From positions 1 through 64,000 of the forward strand of contig NZ_JARP01000007.1 of the NCBI RefSeq assembly GCF_000708595.2: 64,000 nt of DNA, given 5' to 3'. Position numbers and translations under genes: made by a program. Within the stretch, counting starts at the first letter, position 1, and every line of letters starts with the position of its first letter. Of the stretch, positions 25,864 through 35,271 are shown piece after piece. The stretch comes from Flavobacterium sp. KJJ (GTDB lineage Bacteria > Bacteroidota > Bacteroidia > Flavobacteriales > Flavobacteriaceae). Below the pieces are notes generated by a model. It had not been told where the DNA came from and ran no database searches. It saw only the letters and a list, made by a program, of their open reading frames with translations.

Positions 25864-27273
25864 CTATTTCAATCCGTCAACAGAAACATTTACTGTTCCG
25901 TTTATTTTTATAAAAGCAATAATAGCCTGATTGGTTAATTGAATTTTATCAAACTGAATATCTTCCATTTTGCCATTTACAAATACGCCTGGCATTGGCG
26001 AATAATTTTTTAGATAAGAAGCCATGCTCTTTTTGCCTTCTTCTAAATTAGGCTGTATCGAATAACGACAGCTAGCTTCCATCTTTTTTAATATATAACC
26101 TTGGCCCAGCCAGCTCGCCGTTCTCATTAATTTGCTTTTGGTGTCTAAAACATAATCGAGTTTGTCAAAATAAATTTCTTTAGTTTGAGGATTATACTGT
26201 GGAAATCCGTTTAAGTAAAGTGTTCCGTTTATAGAACCTAAAACATCAAGTGCAATTACCATTTTGCCATCTTTATGCCAAATCGTAACATTTTTCACAG
26301 TTACTTTTTTGCTTCCTGACCCAAATTCCTGGCCAGCAAAATTTTTAGTCATAATTTTAGAAGCATCAATATAAGTTGAAATAGCCGCAATATTAGCTGA
26401 AATTTGATTCGGAATTTTAGCAACAGGTTTTAAAACAATTTTACTGGAGCTGAATTTTGATTCGGGCTGTTTTCCAACGATGGTTTCCATGTTGCACTTC
26501 ATGCCCATATCTAATAGAAACAAATCATTTTTAAGTTTTGCGTTAGTTGAGTAAACTTCAATAGGAACAATTCGCAGCCAGCTTTCGTAAGTGTCACTCA
26601 TCTGAAAAGGTGTGCAGATTTTTTCTAAAGCAGATAAAACATTTGGTTTAAAATCCATAGATTTTTCAATAGCTTGATCTATACTTTTTTCAATTTTAGA
26701 TTTAAAAATAGAAATCGCGGGATTTACTAAATAGGTTATGGGTAAACTTTTTCCAAAAACAAGCATTGTTGGACTTTCATTCCAATCTAGTGATTTGAAT
26801 TCGGTTTTGGTATTCAGTTTCCAGTTCGTCAGAGCAACTTCACTCGATAAAGTAATTACGCCATTCAAATTGAATTCGCGTGTATCGTAAAGTTCAACAC
26901 CTAGCTTTTTAGTCCCAATTCTATACTTGACAGTTGCTTTTAGAGGCAAAATTGTTTTTATCTTTTTATCGGGATTTGCTGGATCATTTTGAATTTTTAT
27001 AGGAGCCTGTTTCCAGATTTTCATTTCGATGTCATCATCTTCAATATTGTTATCCTCATAAATTAATCCATTTAAAAGTGAATTGGTTTGATTTTCAATA
27101 TCACTCAATTTTACTGTTATAGGCAAATTGATAAAAGATGGATTTGCATCATAAACCAAAGGACTTGCATCGTCTGGTTCTGGTTTTAAGGTTTCTAATT
27201 TTTGAGATGTTGAACAGCTGGAAAGTACTGTAAGTACTGCAAATAAAGAGAGAATTGAAAAAAACTTCATCAT
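25864..27273 (-). CDS. DUF4403 family lipoprotein
   Basis: 469 residues with a lipoprotein signal (LTVLSSC, Cys about 20). The residues after the Cys are Ser/Thr-rich rather than acidic, so retention on the periplasmic face is more likely than surface export. The body has the DUF4403 look: two similar beta-rich halves, with SLDWNESPTMLVFGKSLPITYL (about 165-186) and a C-terminal FINGTVNVSVDGL. DUF4403 relates to lipid-binding TULIP folds, so a role in lipid handling at the outer membrane is possible but not shown. It is monocistronic and divergent from the ABC operon. Confidence 0.82.
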   Translation of the reverse strand: MMKFFSILSLFAVLTVLSSCSTSQKLETLKPEPDDASPLVYDANPSFINLPITVKLSDIENQTNSLLNGLIYEDNNIEDDDIEMKIWKQAPIKIQNDPANPDKKIKTILPLKATVKYRIGTKKLGVELYDTREFNLNGVITLSSEVALTNWKLNTKTEFKSLDWNESPTMLVFGKSLPITYLVNPAISIFKSKIEKSIDQAIEKSMDFKPNVLSALEKICTPFQMSDTYESWLRIVPIEVYSTNAKLKNDLFLLDMGMKCNMETIVGKQPESKFSSSKIVLKPVAKIPNQISANIAAISTYIDASKIMTKNFAGQEFGSGSKKVTVKNVTIWHKDGKMVIALDVLGSINGTLYLNGFPQYNPQTKEIYFDKLDYVLDTKSKLMRTASWLGQGYILKKMEASCRYSIQPNLEEGKKSMASYLKNYSPMPGVFVNGKMEDIQFDKIQLTNQAIIAFIKINGTVNVSVDGLK

Positions 27274-27293
27274 TAAGATTTTTTTAAGTAAAG

Positions 27294-27301
27294 CAAAATT
27301 A
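27294..27301 (-). promoter_or_regulatory. -7 promoter element of the DUF4403 gene
   Basis: TAATTTTG on the minus strand, 20 bp before the start codon. Confidence 0.4.
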
Positions 27302-27446
27302 AGAAAACAATTATATTATTGTAAAAAAGTGTAACATTTCACAACGAATTGAGTCTTATTCAAATAGCAAAACGAAATTATTAACGTTTTCTTATAATAA
27401 ATTACTTAATAAATATGTTATTATTGTTTTAAAATTTAACAATACC

Positions 27447-28148
27447 ATGATCGAAATCAAAGATTTACACAAGTCCTATAAAATGGGAAGTTCAGAGTTG
27501 CATGTGTTAAAGGGAATTAATTTTAATATCGAAGAAGGCGAGCTTGTTGCTATCATGGGATCTTCAGGATCAGGTAAATCTACGCTTCTTAATATTCTTG
27601 GAATTCTAGATGAGGCTGATTCTGGTAGTTATATTTTAGACAAAACTCCTATAAAAAAATTAAACGAAACGATAGCTTCCAAATATCGAAATAAATTTTT
27701 AGGTTTTGTTTTTCAATCTTTTAATTTGATCAATTATAAAACTGCTCTTGATAATGTAGCAATGCCTTTATATTATCAAGGTGTAAAAAGAAAAGAGCGT
27801 TACGAAATTGCAATGCGATATTTAGAGAAAGTAGGTTTAGGTACACATTCGCACCATTTGCCAAGTGAGCTTTCTGGAGGTCAAAAACAGCGTGTTGCTA
27901 TTGCTAGAGCGTTAGCTTCAAACCCAAAGGTTTTATTGGCCGATGAGCCAACGGGAGCTTTAGATACCAAAACTTCTTACGAGGTTATGGAACTTATTCA
28001 AGGAATTAACGATGAAGGTAAAACTATTTTGATCGTTACACACGAACCTGATATTGCGGCAATGTGCAAGAGAAATGTAGTCCTGAAAGACGGATTAATT
28101 ATCGATGATAAAATGGTAGAACAAGTTAGAGCTTCATCATATGTTTAA
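27447..28148 (+). CDS. MacB/LolD-type ABC transporter ATP-binding protein
   Basis: 233 residues. Walker A is GSSGSGKSTLLN (about 38-49), the signature is LSGGQKQRVAIARAL (about 140-154), Walker B is VLLADEPTGALD (about 161-172), and the switch His is in IVTHEPD. Length and sequence fit the MacB/LolD/FtsE group. It energises the two permeases encoded next and overlaps the first by 8 bases. Together with the adaptors and the TolC protein it should form a tripartite exporter. Confidence 0.94.
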   Translation: MIEIKDLHKSYKMGSSELHVLKGINFNIEEGELVAIMGSSGSGKSTLLNILGILDEADSGSYILDKTPIKKLNETIASKYRNKFLGFVFQSFNLINYKTALDNVAMPLYYQGVKRKERYEIAMRYLEKVGLGTHSHHLPSELSGGQKQRVAIARALASNPKVLLADEPTGALDTKTSYEVMELIQGINDEGKTILIVTHEPDIAAMCKRNVVLKDGLIIDDKMVEQVRASSYV

Positions 28149-29385
28149 TATTGAGCGTTGGCAAGAAATATTCGAAGCAATCTCTAAAAACAAGCTAAGA
28201 ACATTTCTTACTGGAATATCTGTAGCTTCAGGTATTTTTATTTTAGTGATTTTGCTTGGTGCAGGAAAAGGGCTTCAGAACGGAATTGAAAAACAATTCG
28301 AAAATGACGCTCAAGGAATTATTGAAGTTTGGTCAAATGTAACTACTAAAGGCTATAAAGGGTTAAATCCAGGAAGACAAATTCAATTAAGAAACAGTGA
28401 TTATGATCTTCCAGTTACAAAGTTTAATGACCAAATAGATAAAAAATCTTCTGTCAGAAGTACTTGGGGGGGTATTGTAAGTTATGGAAAAGAATCGGGA
28501 AATTATCAGTTTCGAGGCATTACTCCAGATTATTTGTCTCTTGAAAATGCGACTATTATTAATGGACGTTTCATAAATAATACCGATATGGTAAATAATG
28601 AAAAAGTCGCAGCTATTGGTTTGAAGGTTAAACAAGATCTGTTTAAAGATCAAGATCCGATAGGAAAAGAGATTTTAGTTAATAATATAAATTTTAAAGT
28701 AATTGGGGTTTTTACAGATCCTTCGGGAGAAAGAGAAGAATCTAGAGTTTATATGCCTGTTACCACTAATCAGCGTGCATATGGAGCTGGTGATAAAATA
28801 AGCGGGATGCAATTTGTTTTGAATAAAAAAACCGATTATGATCAAGCTTTAGCACAGTCAAAACAATTTACTCAAGGGATAAAAGACCTCCTGAAAAGCA
28901 AAAATATTGTTGCTCCAGATGATGACAGTGCTATTGGTGTGTACAATTCGGTGGAAGAAGCAAAACAATTTTATGACTTAAATCTTTATATCAGATTGTT
29001 CTTTTGGTGGGTTGGAATTTGTACTATTATTGCCGGAGTAGTTGGTGTAAGTAATATTATGCTAATCATCGTAAAAGAGAGAACAAAAGAAATTGGAATC
29101 AGGAAAGCTTTAGGAGCGTCACCTTTTTCTATTATTTCGATGATATTGCATGAATCTATTTTTATTACGACAATTGCTGGTTTTACAGGATTATTAGCGA
29201 GTTTGCTCTTGCTTGAATTTGTAGGGCCAATGGTTCAAAGTGAATATTTCAGAAACCCAGAAGTCGATTTTAGTGTGGCTTTGACTACGCTAGTTTTGCT
29301 TGTATTTGCAGGTGCATTGGCTGGGTTTTTTCCAGCTTACAGAGCAGCCAAAATAAAACCTATTGTAGCACTTAGAGACGAATAA
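28141..29385 (+). CDS. MacB-like ABC transporter permease 1
   Basis: 414 residues in MacB/FtsX layout. Membrane helix 1 is at about 20-42 (FLTGISVASGIFILVILLG). A large periplasmic domain (about 45-275) has INGRFINNTDMVNNEKVAAIG. Three C-terminal helices lie at about 282-310, 335-362 and 378-400. The cytoplasmic coupling segment VKERTKEIGIRKALGAS is clear. Two different permease genes follow one ATPase, so a permease heterodimer is likely. The next gene starts 2 bp after the stop. Confidence 0.93.
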   Translation: MFNIERWQEIFEAISKNKLRTFLTGISVASGIFILVILLGAGKGLQNGIEKQFENDAQGIIEVWSNVTTKGYKGLNPGRQIQLRNSDYDLPVTKFNDQIDKKSSVRSTWGGIVSYGKESGNYQFRGITPDYLSLENATIINGRFINNTDMVNNEKVAAIGLKVKQDLFKDQDPIGKEILVNNINFKVIGVFTDPSGEREESRVYMPVTTNQRAYGAGDKISGMQFVLNKKTDYDQALAQSKQFTQGIKDLLKSKNIVAPDDDSAIGVYNSVEEAKQFYDLNLYIRLFFWWVGICTIIAGVVGVSNIMLIIVKERTKEIGIRKALGASPFSIISMILHESIFITTIAGFTGLLASLLLLEFVGPMVQSEYFRNPEVDFSVALTTLVLLVFAGALAGFFPAYRAAKIKPIVALRDE

Positions 29386-29387
29386 TT

Positions 29388-30653
29388 ATGTTTAAGAAAG
29401 ATAATTGGGATGAGATTTTACAAGCTTTAACAGCTAATGTTTTCAGAACGGTTCTGACTGCATTTGGTGTGTTTTGGGGTATTTTTATTTTGGTAATATT
29501 ACTTGCTGCGGGCAATGGATTAGAAAATGGCGTTAAAAAAGGTTTTGACGGAATTGCCACAAACACAATGTTTATGTGGAGCCAGACAACCACTAAAGCA
29601 TATAAAGGTTTGCCAAAAGTACGCCGTTACGATTTTAGAAACAGTGATGTAGCCGCTCTAAAAGCGGCGCTGCCAGATTTGTTATATGTTTCGCCAAGAA
29701 ATCAATTGGGAGATTTTAACGGAACAAATAATGTGGTTCGTGGTACAAAAACTTCTGCTTTTACGATTTATGGAGATTATCCAGAATTGATTAAACAGCA
29801 GCCAATGGATATCATAAAAGGACGTTTTATCAATCAGCAGGATATTTTAGAAAGAAGAAAAATAGCTGTAATTGGAAAAGGAGTTATTAGTGAACTTTAT
29901 GGAAAAGAAGAAGAAGCAATTGGAACTTACATAAAAGTAAACGGAATTAATTTTATGGTTGTTGGAGTTTATAATTCTAAACAGCAAGGCGGAAATGCAG
30001 AGCAGGAACAAAAAAATATATTCGTTCCGTTTACCACTTTTCAGCAGGCTTTTAATTATGGTGATAAAGTAGGGTGGATGGCACTTACCGCAAAAGATGA
30101 AACTTCGATAACTGACTTGAAACCAAAAATTTTAGAGTTAATCAGAGCGCTTCATTCTATAAATCCGGAGGATGAAAGAGCGGTTGGAAATTTCGATTTA
30201 TACGAACAATTTAATAAAGTCCAGAGTTTGTTTAACATCTTAAAAGTCATTGCTTATTTTGTAGGAACGCTGGTTTTAATTTCAGGAGTCATTGGAATTT
30301 CAAATATTATGCTTATTGTAGTTAAAGAACGTACTAAAGAAATAGGAATTCGCAGAGCATTAGGCGCAACTCCAAGAGCCATTCGAAGTCAGATTTTATC
30401 AGAATCAATCTTTTTAACTATTATTTCAGGAATGTTGGGAATTGCGGTTGCAACGGGAATTATTGCCCTCTTAAATATGGCGCTGGATTCTATGCCCCCC
30501 GGAAGCAATACGATGTTTGCAAACCCAAGTGTTGATTTAGGAGTAGTATTTTTTGCGTTATTAATATTAGTAGGATCAGGTTTGCTTGCAGGATTTATTC
30601 CGGCGCAGATCGCAATTAATGTAAAGCCGGTAGATGCTTTGCGAACAGAATAA
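29388..30653 (+). CDS. MacB-like ABC transporter permease 2
   Basis: 421 residues with the same layout as its neighbour. Helix 1 is at about 18-42 (VLTAFGVFWGIFILVILLAAG), a periplasmic MacB-PCD domain carries DIIKGRFINQQDILERRKIAVIG, the coupling segment is VKERTKEIGIRRALGATP, and three C-terminal helices close the protein. It is clearly a paralogue of permease 1, probably a tandem duplication that diverged into a heterodimer partner. Confidence 0.93.
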   Translation: MFKKDNWDEILQALTANVFRTVLTAFGVFWGIFILVILLAAGNGLENGVKKGFDGIATNTMFMWSQTTTKAYKGLPKVRRYDFRNSDVAALKAALPDLLYVSPRNQLGDFNGTNNVVRGTKTSAFTIYGDYPELIKQQPMDIIKGRFINQQDILERRKIAVIGKGVISELYGKEEEAIGTYIKVNGINFMVVGVYNSKQQGGNAEQEQKNIFVPFTTFQQAFNYGDKVGWMALTAKDETSITDLKPKILELIRALHSINPEDERAVGNFDLYEQFNKVQSLFNILKVIAYFVGTLVLISGVIGISNIMLIVVKERTKEIGIRRALGATPRAIRSQILSESIFLTIISGMLGIAVATGIIALLNMALDSMPPGSNTMFANPSVDLGVVFFALLILVGSGLLAGFIPAQIAINVKPVDALRTE

Positions 30654-30692
30654 ATTATCAATCAAAATATAATCGATTAAACCAAAAACAAA

Positions 30693-31808
30693 ATGAAAAA
30701 AGGAGTAACCGTAACCATTTTAATCTTTATTGCTTTAGTTTTCTTTGGCGCACTTTACTATTTGTATGCGAAAAATCAAGAGTCGCCAATCGTCTTTAAA
30801 ACAGAGAAAGCAGAGATTAAAACGATCGTAAAAAACACCATTGCAACTGGTAACATTCAGCCTGATGAAGAGGTCCTAATCAAACCGAATATTTCAGGTA
30901 TTATTGAACAAGTGTATATCAAGGCAGGTGAAAAAATTAAAGCAGGCGACATGATTGCTAAAATTAGAGTTGTTGCCAACGTATCCAATGTAAGCAGTAC
31001 TCAGAACCAAGTACAGACGGCTAAAATTGCATTAGACAATCAGGAAAAAATTTATAAAAGGCAAAAAACTTTATTTGATAAAGATGTAATTTCTGCAAAT
31101 GATTTTGATGCGGCGCAATTGGCTTATACACAAGCAAAACAAAACTATGCGGCAGCAAGACAAAGTTTAGATATCGTAAAAACAGGAACAACTTCGTCTT
31201 TAGGAAGTTATGCTAATACCTTGATTCGTTCTACTGTAAACGGAATGATTTTAGATGTTCCGGTTAAAGTGGGAAATCAAGTTATCGAAAGTAATAATTT
31301 TAATGAAGGAACTACAATTGCCAGCGTTGCCGATGTTGGAAGAATGATTTTTGTTGGAAAAATTGACGAATCTGAGGTAGGAAAAATTAAAGAAAAAATG
31401 CCTATCGAAATTACAGTTGGAGCAATTGAAAACAAAAAATTTGTGGCAGTTTTAACTTATATCGCTCCAAAAGGAGTGACAGAAAATGGTGCAATTCAGT
31501 TCGAAATAAAAGCTTCTTTAGAGAACAGAGATGCTACTTTTATTAGAGCCGGCTTAAGTGCAAACGCTTCTATTATTTTAGAAAAAGCAGATAAAGTTTT
31601 GGCAATTAAAGAATCTTTAGTTCAGTTTGACAAAAAAACTCAAAAACCTTATGTTGAAGTTGAAACAGCTCCTCAGAAATTTGAAAGAAGAGATGTAGTG
31701 CTTGGAGTAAGTGACGGAATCTACGTTCAAGTTAAAAGCGGGGTTAAAAACACAGATAAAATTAAAATCTGGAATCAAGGTTTGATCAGCGAAGGAGAGA
31801 AAAAATAA
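30693..31808 (+). CDS. Periplasmic adaptor (membrane fusion protein) 1
   Basis: 371 residues. An N-terminal anchor (VTILIFIALVFFGALYYLYA) is followed by a lipoyl half (IKPNISGIIEQVYIKAGEKIKAGD, about 67-90), a coiled-coil hairpin (about 100-165), a second lipoyl half (STVNGMILDVPVKVGNQV) and a beta-barrel/MP domain. This is the MacA/HlyD architecture that links the ABC permeases to a TolC channel. It starts 39 bp after permease 2, in the same operon. A second adaptor is encoded after the TolC gene. Confidence 0.92.
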   Translation: MKKGVTVTILIFIALVFFGALYYLYAKNQESPIVFKTEKAEIKTIVKNTIATGNIQPDEEVLIKPNISGIIEQVYIKAGEKIKAGDMIAKIRVVANVSNVSSTQNQVQTAKIALDNQEKIYKRQKTLFDKDVISANDFDAAQLAYTQAKQNYAAARQSLDIVKTGTTSSLGSYANTLIRSTVNGMILDVPVKVGNQVIESNNFNEGTTIASVADVGRMIFVGKIDESEVGKIKEKMPIEITVGAIENKKFVAVLTYIAPKGVTENGAIQFEIKASLENRDATFIRAGLSANASIILEKADKVLAIKESLVQFDKKTQKPYVEVETAPQKFERRDVVLGVSDGIYVQVKSGVKNTDKIKIWNQGLISEGEKK

Positions 31809-31858
31809 TTTGAAACTATAAAGAGTTTTTGGGTTTAAAAAATGTTAAATTTGCGTAG

Positions 31859-31866
31859 TATCTTTG
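31859..31866 (+). promoter_or_regulatory. -7 promoter element of the TolC-like gene
   Basis: TATCTTTG matches TAnnTTTG, 21 bp before ATG 31888. It argues for that start over an in-frame ATG at 31870 and an in-frame TTG at 31864. Confidence 0.5.
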
Positions 31867-31887
31867 CTATGCTTTCATTCAAAATAT

Positions 31888-33273
31888 ATGAAAATAAATA
31901 AATATAATAGCCTTGTTTTTGCCATTCTTTTTGGGTTTGGATTATCGGCGCAAGCGCAAACAAAACAATGGACACTAGAAGAATCTGTGCGATATGCACT
32001 TGAAAACAATATCACAATTAAACTGTCAGAGCTTGATGTAAAAAATGCTGATATCGATAAGAAAGATGCATTTGGGAATTATCTGCCATCAGTAAACGGA
32101 AATGCTTCGCACTCATGGAATATAGGTCTTAATCAGGATGTTACTACAGGTCTTTTGCGTAATCAGACTACTCAATATTCATCTGTAGGATTAAGTGCGG
32201 GAGTTGATATTTACAAAGGATTGCAAATCCAAAATACGTATCGAAGAGCTAAACTTTCGATTATAGCTTCGCAATATCAACTGCTGAAAATGCAAGAAGA
32301 TATTTCACTTAATGTGGCAAACGCATTTCTTCAAATTTTATCTTATAAAGAAGAGCTAAAAGTTAAAAAAGAACAATTATCAATTGATGAAAAACGATTA
32401 AAGCGTTCTGAAGAAATGGTAAATGCAGGAACAATTCCAAGAGGAGATTTGTATGATCTAAAAGCTACGATTGCAACAGATCAGCAAGCAATTACTGTTT
32501 CGGAAAATAATTTGCTGATCTCAAAATTAAGTTTAGCACAGCTTTTACAATTAAAAGAATTTGCAGATTTTGATGTTGTAGATGATACAAATGCCAAGGA
32601 TGAAAATAACATCATGGCTCAAACTCCAACTGAGATTTACAATAAAGCTAAAGAGACAAGAACAGAATTAAAGCTTGCTCAGACTAATCTTGAAATTGCA
32701 GAGAAAAATGTAGCTATTGCAAAAGGTGCTTATCAGCCTACACTTTCTGGTTTTTATGGGTTTAACACCAGAGCAAGTTATAGTGATAAAGTGATTGGGG
32801 TAGATGCTAATGGTGATCCAATTTTAGGAGGTCCAGATCCTGTTTTCCAACAGTTTAGTGATAATAAAGGACATAATTTTGGTTTTCAGTTAAATGTGCC
32901 TATTTTTAATGGATTTGCTGTGCGAAATAATGTAGAACGCAATAAAGTAAGTTTAGAAAAATCTAAAATAGATTTAGAGCAAAAAAGTTTAGATTTGCAA
33001 CGTAACGTTTATACAGCTTTTACGAATGCAAAAGGAGCATTAAACACTTACGAATCATCGACTGTAACTTTAGAAGCAAGACAACAGGCATATAATTATG
33101 CTAAAGAAAAGTATGATGTTGGGTTAATGAATTCATTTGATTTTACTCAGGCTCAAACTTTACTGACTAATGCGCAGTCTGATGTTATCAGAACGAAATA
33201 CGATTACATGTTTAAAATAAAAATACTTGAATTCTACTTTGGAATTCCAATAGTTCCAATTATTACAAAATAA
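31888..33273 (+). CDS. TolC family outer-membrane efflux protein
   Basis: 461 residues from ATG 31888, with a signal peptide ending LSAQAQ. Two similar halves carry the OEP pattern: WTLEESVRYALENNITIKLSELDVKNADID at the start of the first, and RTELKLAQTNLEIAEKNVAIAKGAYQPTLSGFYGF in the second. Long helices and the closing DVGLMNSFDFTQAQTLLTNAQ are typical. It is the outer-membrane duct for the ABC exporter. The adaptor gene on its 3' side starts 6 bp after the stop. Confidence 0.93.
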   Translation: MKINKYNSLVFAILFGFGLSAQAQTKQWTLEESVRYALENNITIKLSELDVKNADIDKKDAFGNYLPSVNGNASHSWNIGLNQDVTTGLLRNQTTQYSSVGLSAGVDIYKGLQIQNTYRRAKLSIIASQYQLLKMQEDISLNVANAFLQILSYKEELKVKKEQLSIDEKRLKRSEEMVNAGTIPRGDLYDLKATIATDQQAITVSENNLLISKLSLAQLLQLKEFADFDVVDDTNAKDENNIMAQTPTEIYNKAKETRTELKLAQTNLEIAEKNVAIAKGAYQPTLSGFYGFNTRASYSDKVIGVDANGDPILGGPDPVFQQFSDNKGHNFGFQLNVPIFNGFAVRNNVERNKVSLEKSKIDLEQKSLDLQRNVYTAFTNAKGALNTYESSTVTLEARQQAYNYAKEKYDVGLMNSFDFTQAQTLLTNAQSDVIRTKYDYMFKIKILEFYFGIPIVPIITK

Positions 33274-33279
33274 TTTATT

Positions 33280-34572
33280 ATGTCAAAAAAAACAGTTTAT
33301 TTCTTAATAGGTGGTGCATTAGTCATCATTGCAATTTTAGTAGGTCTTTCAAAATCGGGAGTAATAGGAAATAAGGATGAAGGAAAAGAAGTAGAAATAT
33401 CAAAAGTTGTGGCCTCAACAATTGTCGAAACTGTTTCGGCAACTGGAAAAATTCAGCCAGAAATTGAGGTAAAACTTTCGTCAATGGTTTCAGGGGAAAT
33501 TATTGCATTAAATGTCAAAGAAGGCCAAGTTGTAAAAAAAGGCGATTTATTAGTAAAAATAAATCCAGATTTATATACATCTGGCTTAGATCGATCTGTT
33601 GCAAATTTGTCTGGTACAAAAGCCAGTTTATCACAGTCAGAAGCAAATTTCAAAGAAGCAAAAGCAAGTTATGAGCGTAATAAAACCTTGTATGATAAAG
33701 GTGTTATTTCAAAATCAGACTGGGATAAATCGATTGCAACGTTTGAAGTTGCTAAAGCTACAAGACAAAGTTCTTATTATAATGTTCAAAGTGCCTCAGC
33801 ATCTGTAACTGAAGCCAAAGACAATCTAGGTCGTACTTTAATTTATGCCCCTGCAGACGGAACTATTTCTTTATTAAATGTTGAATTAGGCGAGCGTGTT
33901 TTAGGTACACAACAAATGGCTGGAACTGAACTTATGCGTGTGGCAAACCTTAATAACATGGAGGTTGAAGTTGACGTAAATGAAAATGACATCGTTAAAA
34001 TTAAAATTGGAGACGAAGCAAATGTTGAAGTAGACGCGTACTTAAAAAAGAAATTTAAAGGTATTGTAACCAGTATTTCTAATTCGGCAAGTACCACTTT
34101 AACATCGGATCAGGTTACTAATTTTAAAGTTAAAGTGCGTATTTTAAAAGAGTCCTATCAGGATTTGCTGGAAGGTCAGTCAAGTGCTTATTCTCCTTTT
34201 AGACCAGGAATGACTGCTACAGTTGATATCATTACAAAAACAAAACCAAATGTTTTGGCAGTACCAATTAGTTCTGTTGTTGTAAAATCAGATACAGCTG
34301 CAGTAAAAGATTTTAAAGTAGAAGATCCTAACGAAGATAAAAAAGCTGCACCAAAAAGCGATAAAAAATTCGAATGTGTGTTTGTAAAAGTAGGAGATAA
34401 AGCTAAAATTAGAATCATTAAAACAGGTATTCAAGACGATACTAACATTGAAGTAATGGACGGCCTAAAACCTGGTGATGTTGTGATTACGGGACCTTAC
34501 ACTACAGTTTCTAAAGACTTAAATTCTGGAGATAAAGTAAAGCTTAAAAAAGCTGACGCTCCAAAAAAATAA
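33280..34572 (+). CDS. Periplasmic adaptor (membrane fusion protein) 2
   Basis: 430 residues. An N-terminal membrane anchor (VYFLIGGALVIIAILVGLS) is followed by lipoyl halves (VKLSSMVSGEIIALNVKEGQVVKKGD and IYAPADGTISLLNVELGERV), an alpha hairpin (about 105-180), a barrel domain, and a C-terminal domain broken by a charged insert (about 345-365, DPNEDKKAAPKSDKK). It is longer than adaptor 1 and distinct in sequence. Having two adaptors on either side of one TolC gene is unusual; they may form a hetero-oligomer or serve two inner-membrane pumps. Confidence 0.92.
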   Translation: MSKKTVYFLIGGALVIIAILVGLSKSGVIGNKDEGKEVEISKVVASTIVETVSATGKIQPEIEVKLSSMVSGEIIALNVKEGQVVKKGDLLVKINPDLYTSGLDRSVANLSGTKASLSQSEANFKEAKASYERNKTLYDKGVISKSDWDKSIATFEVAKATRQSSYYNVQSASASVTEAKDNLGRTLIYAPADGTISLLNVELGERVLGTQQMAGTELMRVANLNNMEVEVDVNENDIVKIKIGDEANVEVDAYLKKKFKGIVTSISNSASTTLTSDQVTNFKVKVRILKESYQDLLEGQSSAYSPFRPGMTATVDIITKTKPNVLAVPISSVVVKSDTAAVKDFKVEDPNEDKKAAPKSDKKFECVFVKVGDKAKIRIIKTGIQDDTNIEVMDGLKPGDVVITGPYTTVSKDLNSGDKVKLKKADAPKK

Positions 34573-34596
34573 TAATCAATTTTAAAAATAAACATT

Positions 34597-35265
34597 TTGT
34601 CTTTTATTCTCAATATCGAAACGGCTACGAAAAACTGTTCAGTATCTATTGCTAAAAATGGAGAAACCATTATTTGCAAAGAAATCGCCGAAGAAGGGTA
34701 TTCCCACGCCGAAAAACTGCATGTTTTTATTGAAGAAGTAATTGAAGAAGCTAAAATTTCAGTTCAGGATTTAGCTGCAATTGCAGTAAGTCAAGGTCCG
34801 GGTTCTTATACGGGTTTAAGAATTGGAGTTTCTGCAGCAAAAGGATTGTGTTTTGCCTTAAATATTCCGTTGATTGCTGTAGATACTTTACAAACTTTGG
34901 CTTCGCAGGCAAATGTTTCAGAAGGAAAAATTATTCCGATGCTTGATGCACGAAGAATGGAAGTTTACAGTGAAATTTTTAATGCTGATCTACAAGTTGA
35001 AAGAGAAATTCTGGCAGAAGTTATAGATGAAAATTCATTTAAGGACTTTACAGAAAAAATATATTTTGTAGGCGATTGTGCCGACAAGTGCAAGGCAGTT
35101 TTAACGAAAGATAATTTTGTTTTTTTAGAAGAAATAAAATATCCTTCGGCAAACGCAATGAGTAAAATCAGTTATAGTAAGTATCAAAAAAGCGACACTG
35201 TTGATGTCGCTTATTTTGAGCCTTATTATTTAAAAGATTTTATGATGACAACTTCAAAAAAGTAA
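34597..35265 (+). CDS. tsaB: tRNA threonylcarbamoyladenosine biosynthesis protein TsaB
   Basis: 222 residues. The N-terminal actin-like half has FILNIETATKNCSVSI and the family signature VSQGPGSYTGLRIGVSAAKGL (about 67-87). TsaB scaffolds TsaD/TsaE in making t6A37 of ANN-decoding tRNAs. The start is TTG 34597, since no ATG fits before the conserved first strand, and this puts it 24 bp after the adaptor gene. No promoter or terminator is visible between them. Confidence 0.93.
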   Translation: MSFILNIETATKNCSVSIAKNGETIICKEIAEEGYSHAEKLHVFIEEVIEEAKISVQDLAAIAVSQGPGSYTGLRIGVSAAKGLCFALNIPLIAVDTLQTLASQANVSEGKIIPMLDARRMEVYSEIFNADLQVEREILAEVIDENSFKDFTEKIYFVGDCADKCKAVLTKDNFVFLEEIKYPSANAMSKISYSKYQKSDTVDVAYFEPYYLKDFMMTTSKK

Positions 35266-35271
35266 ACTTAT

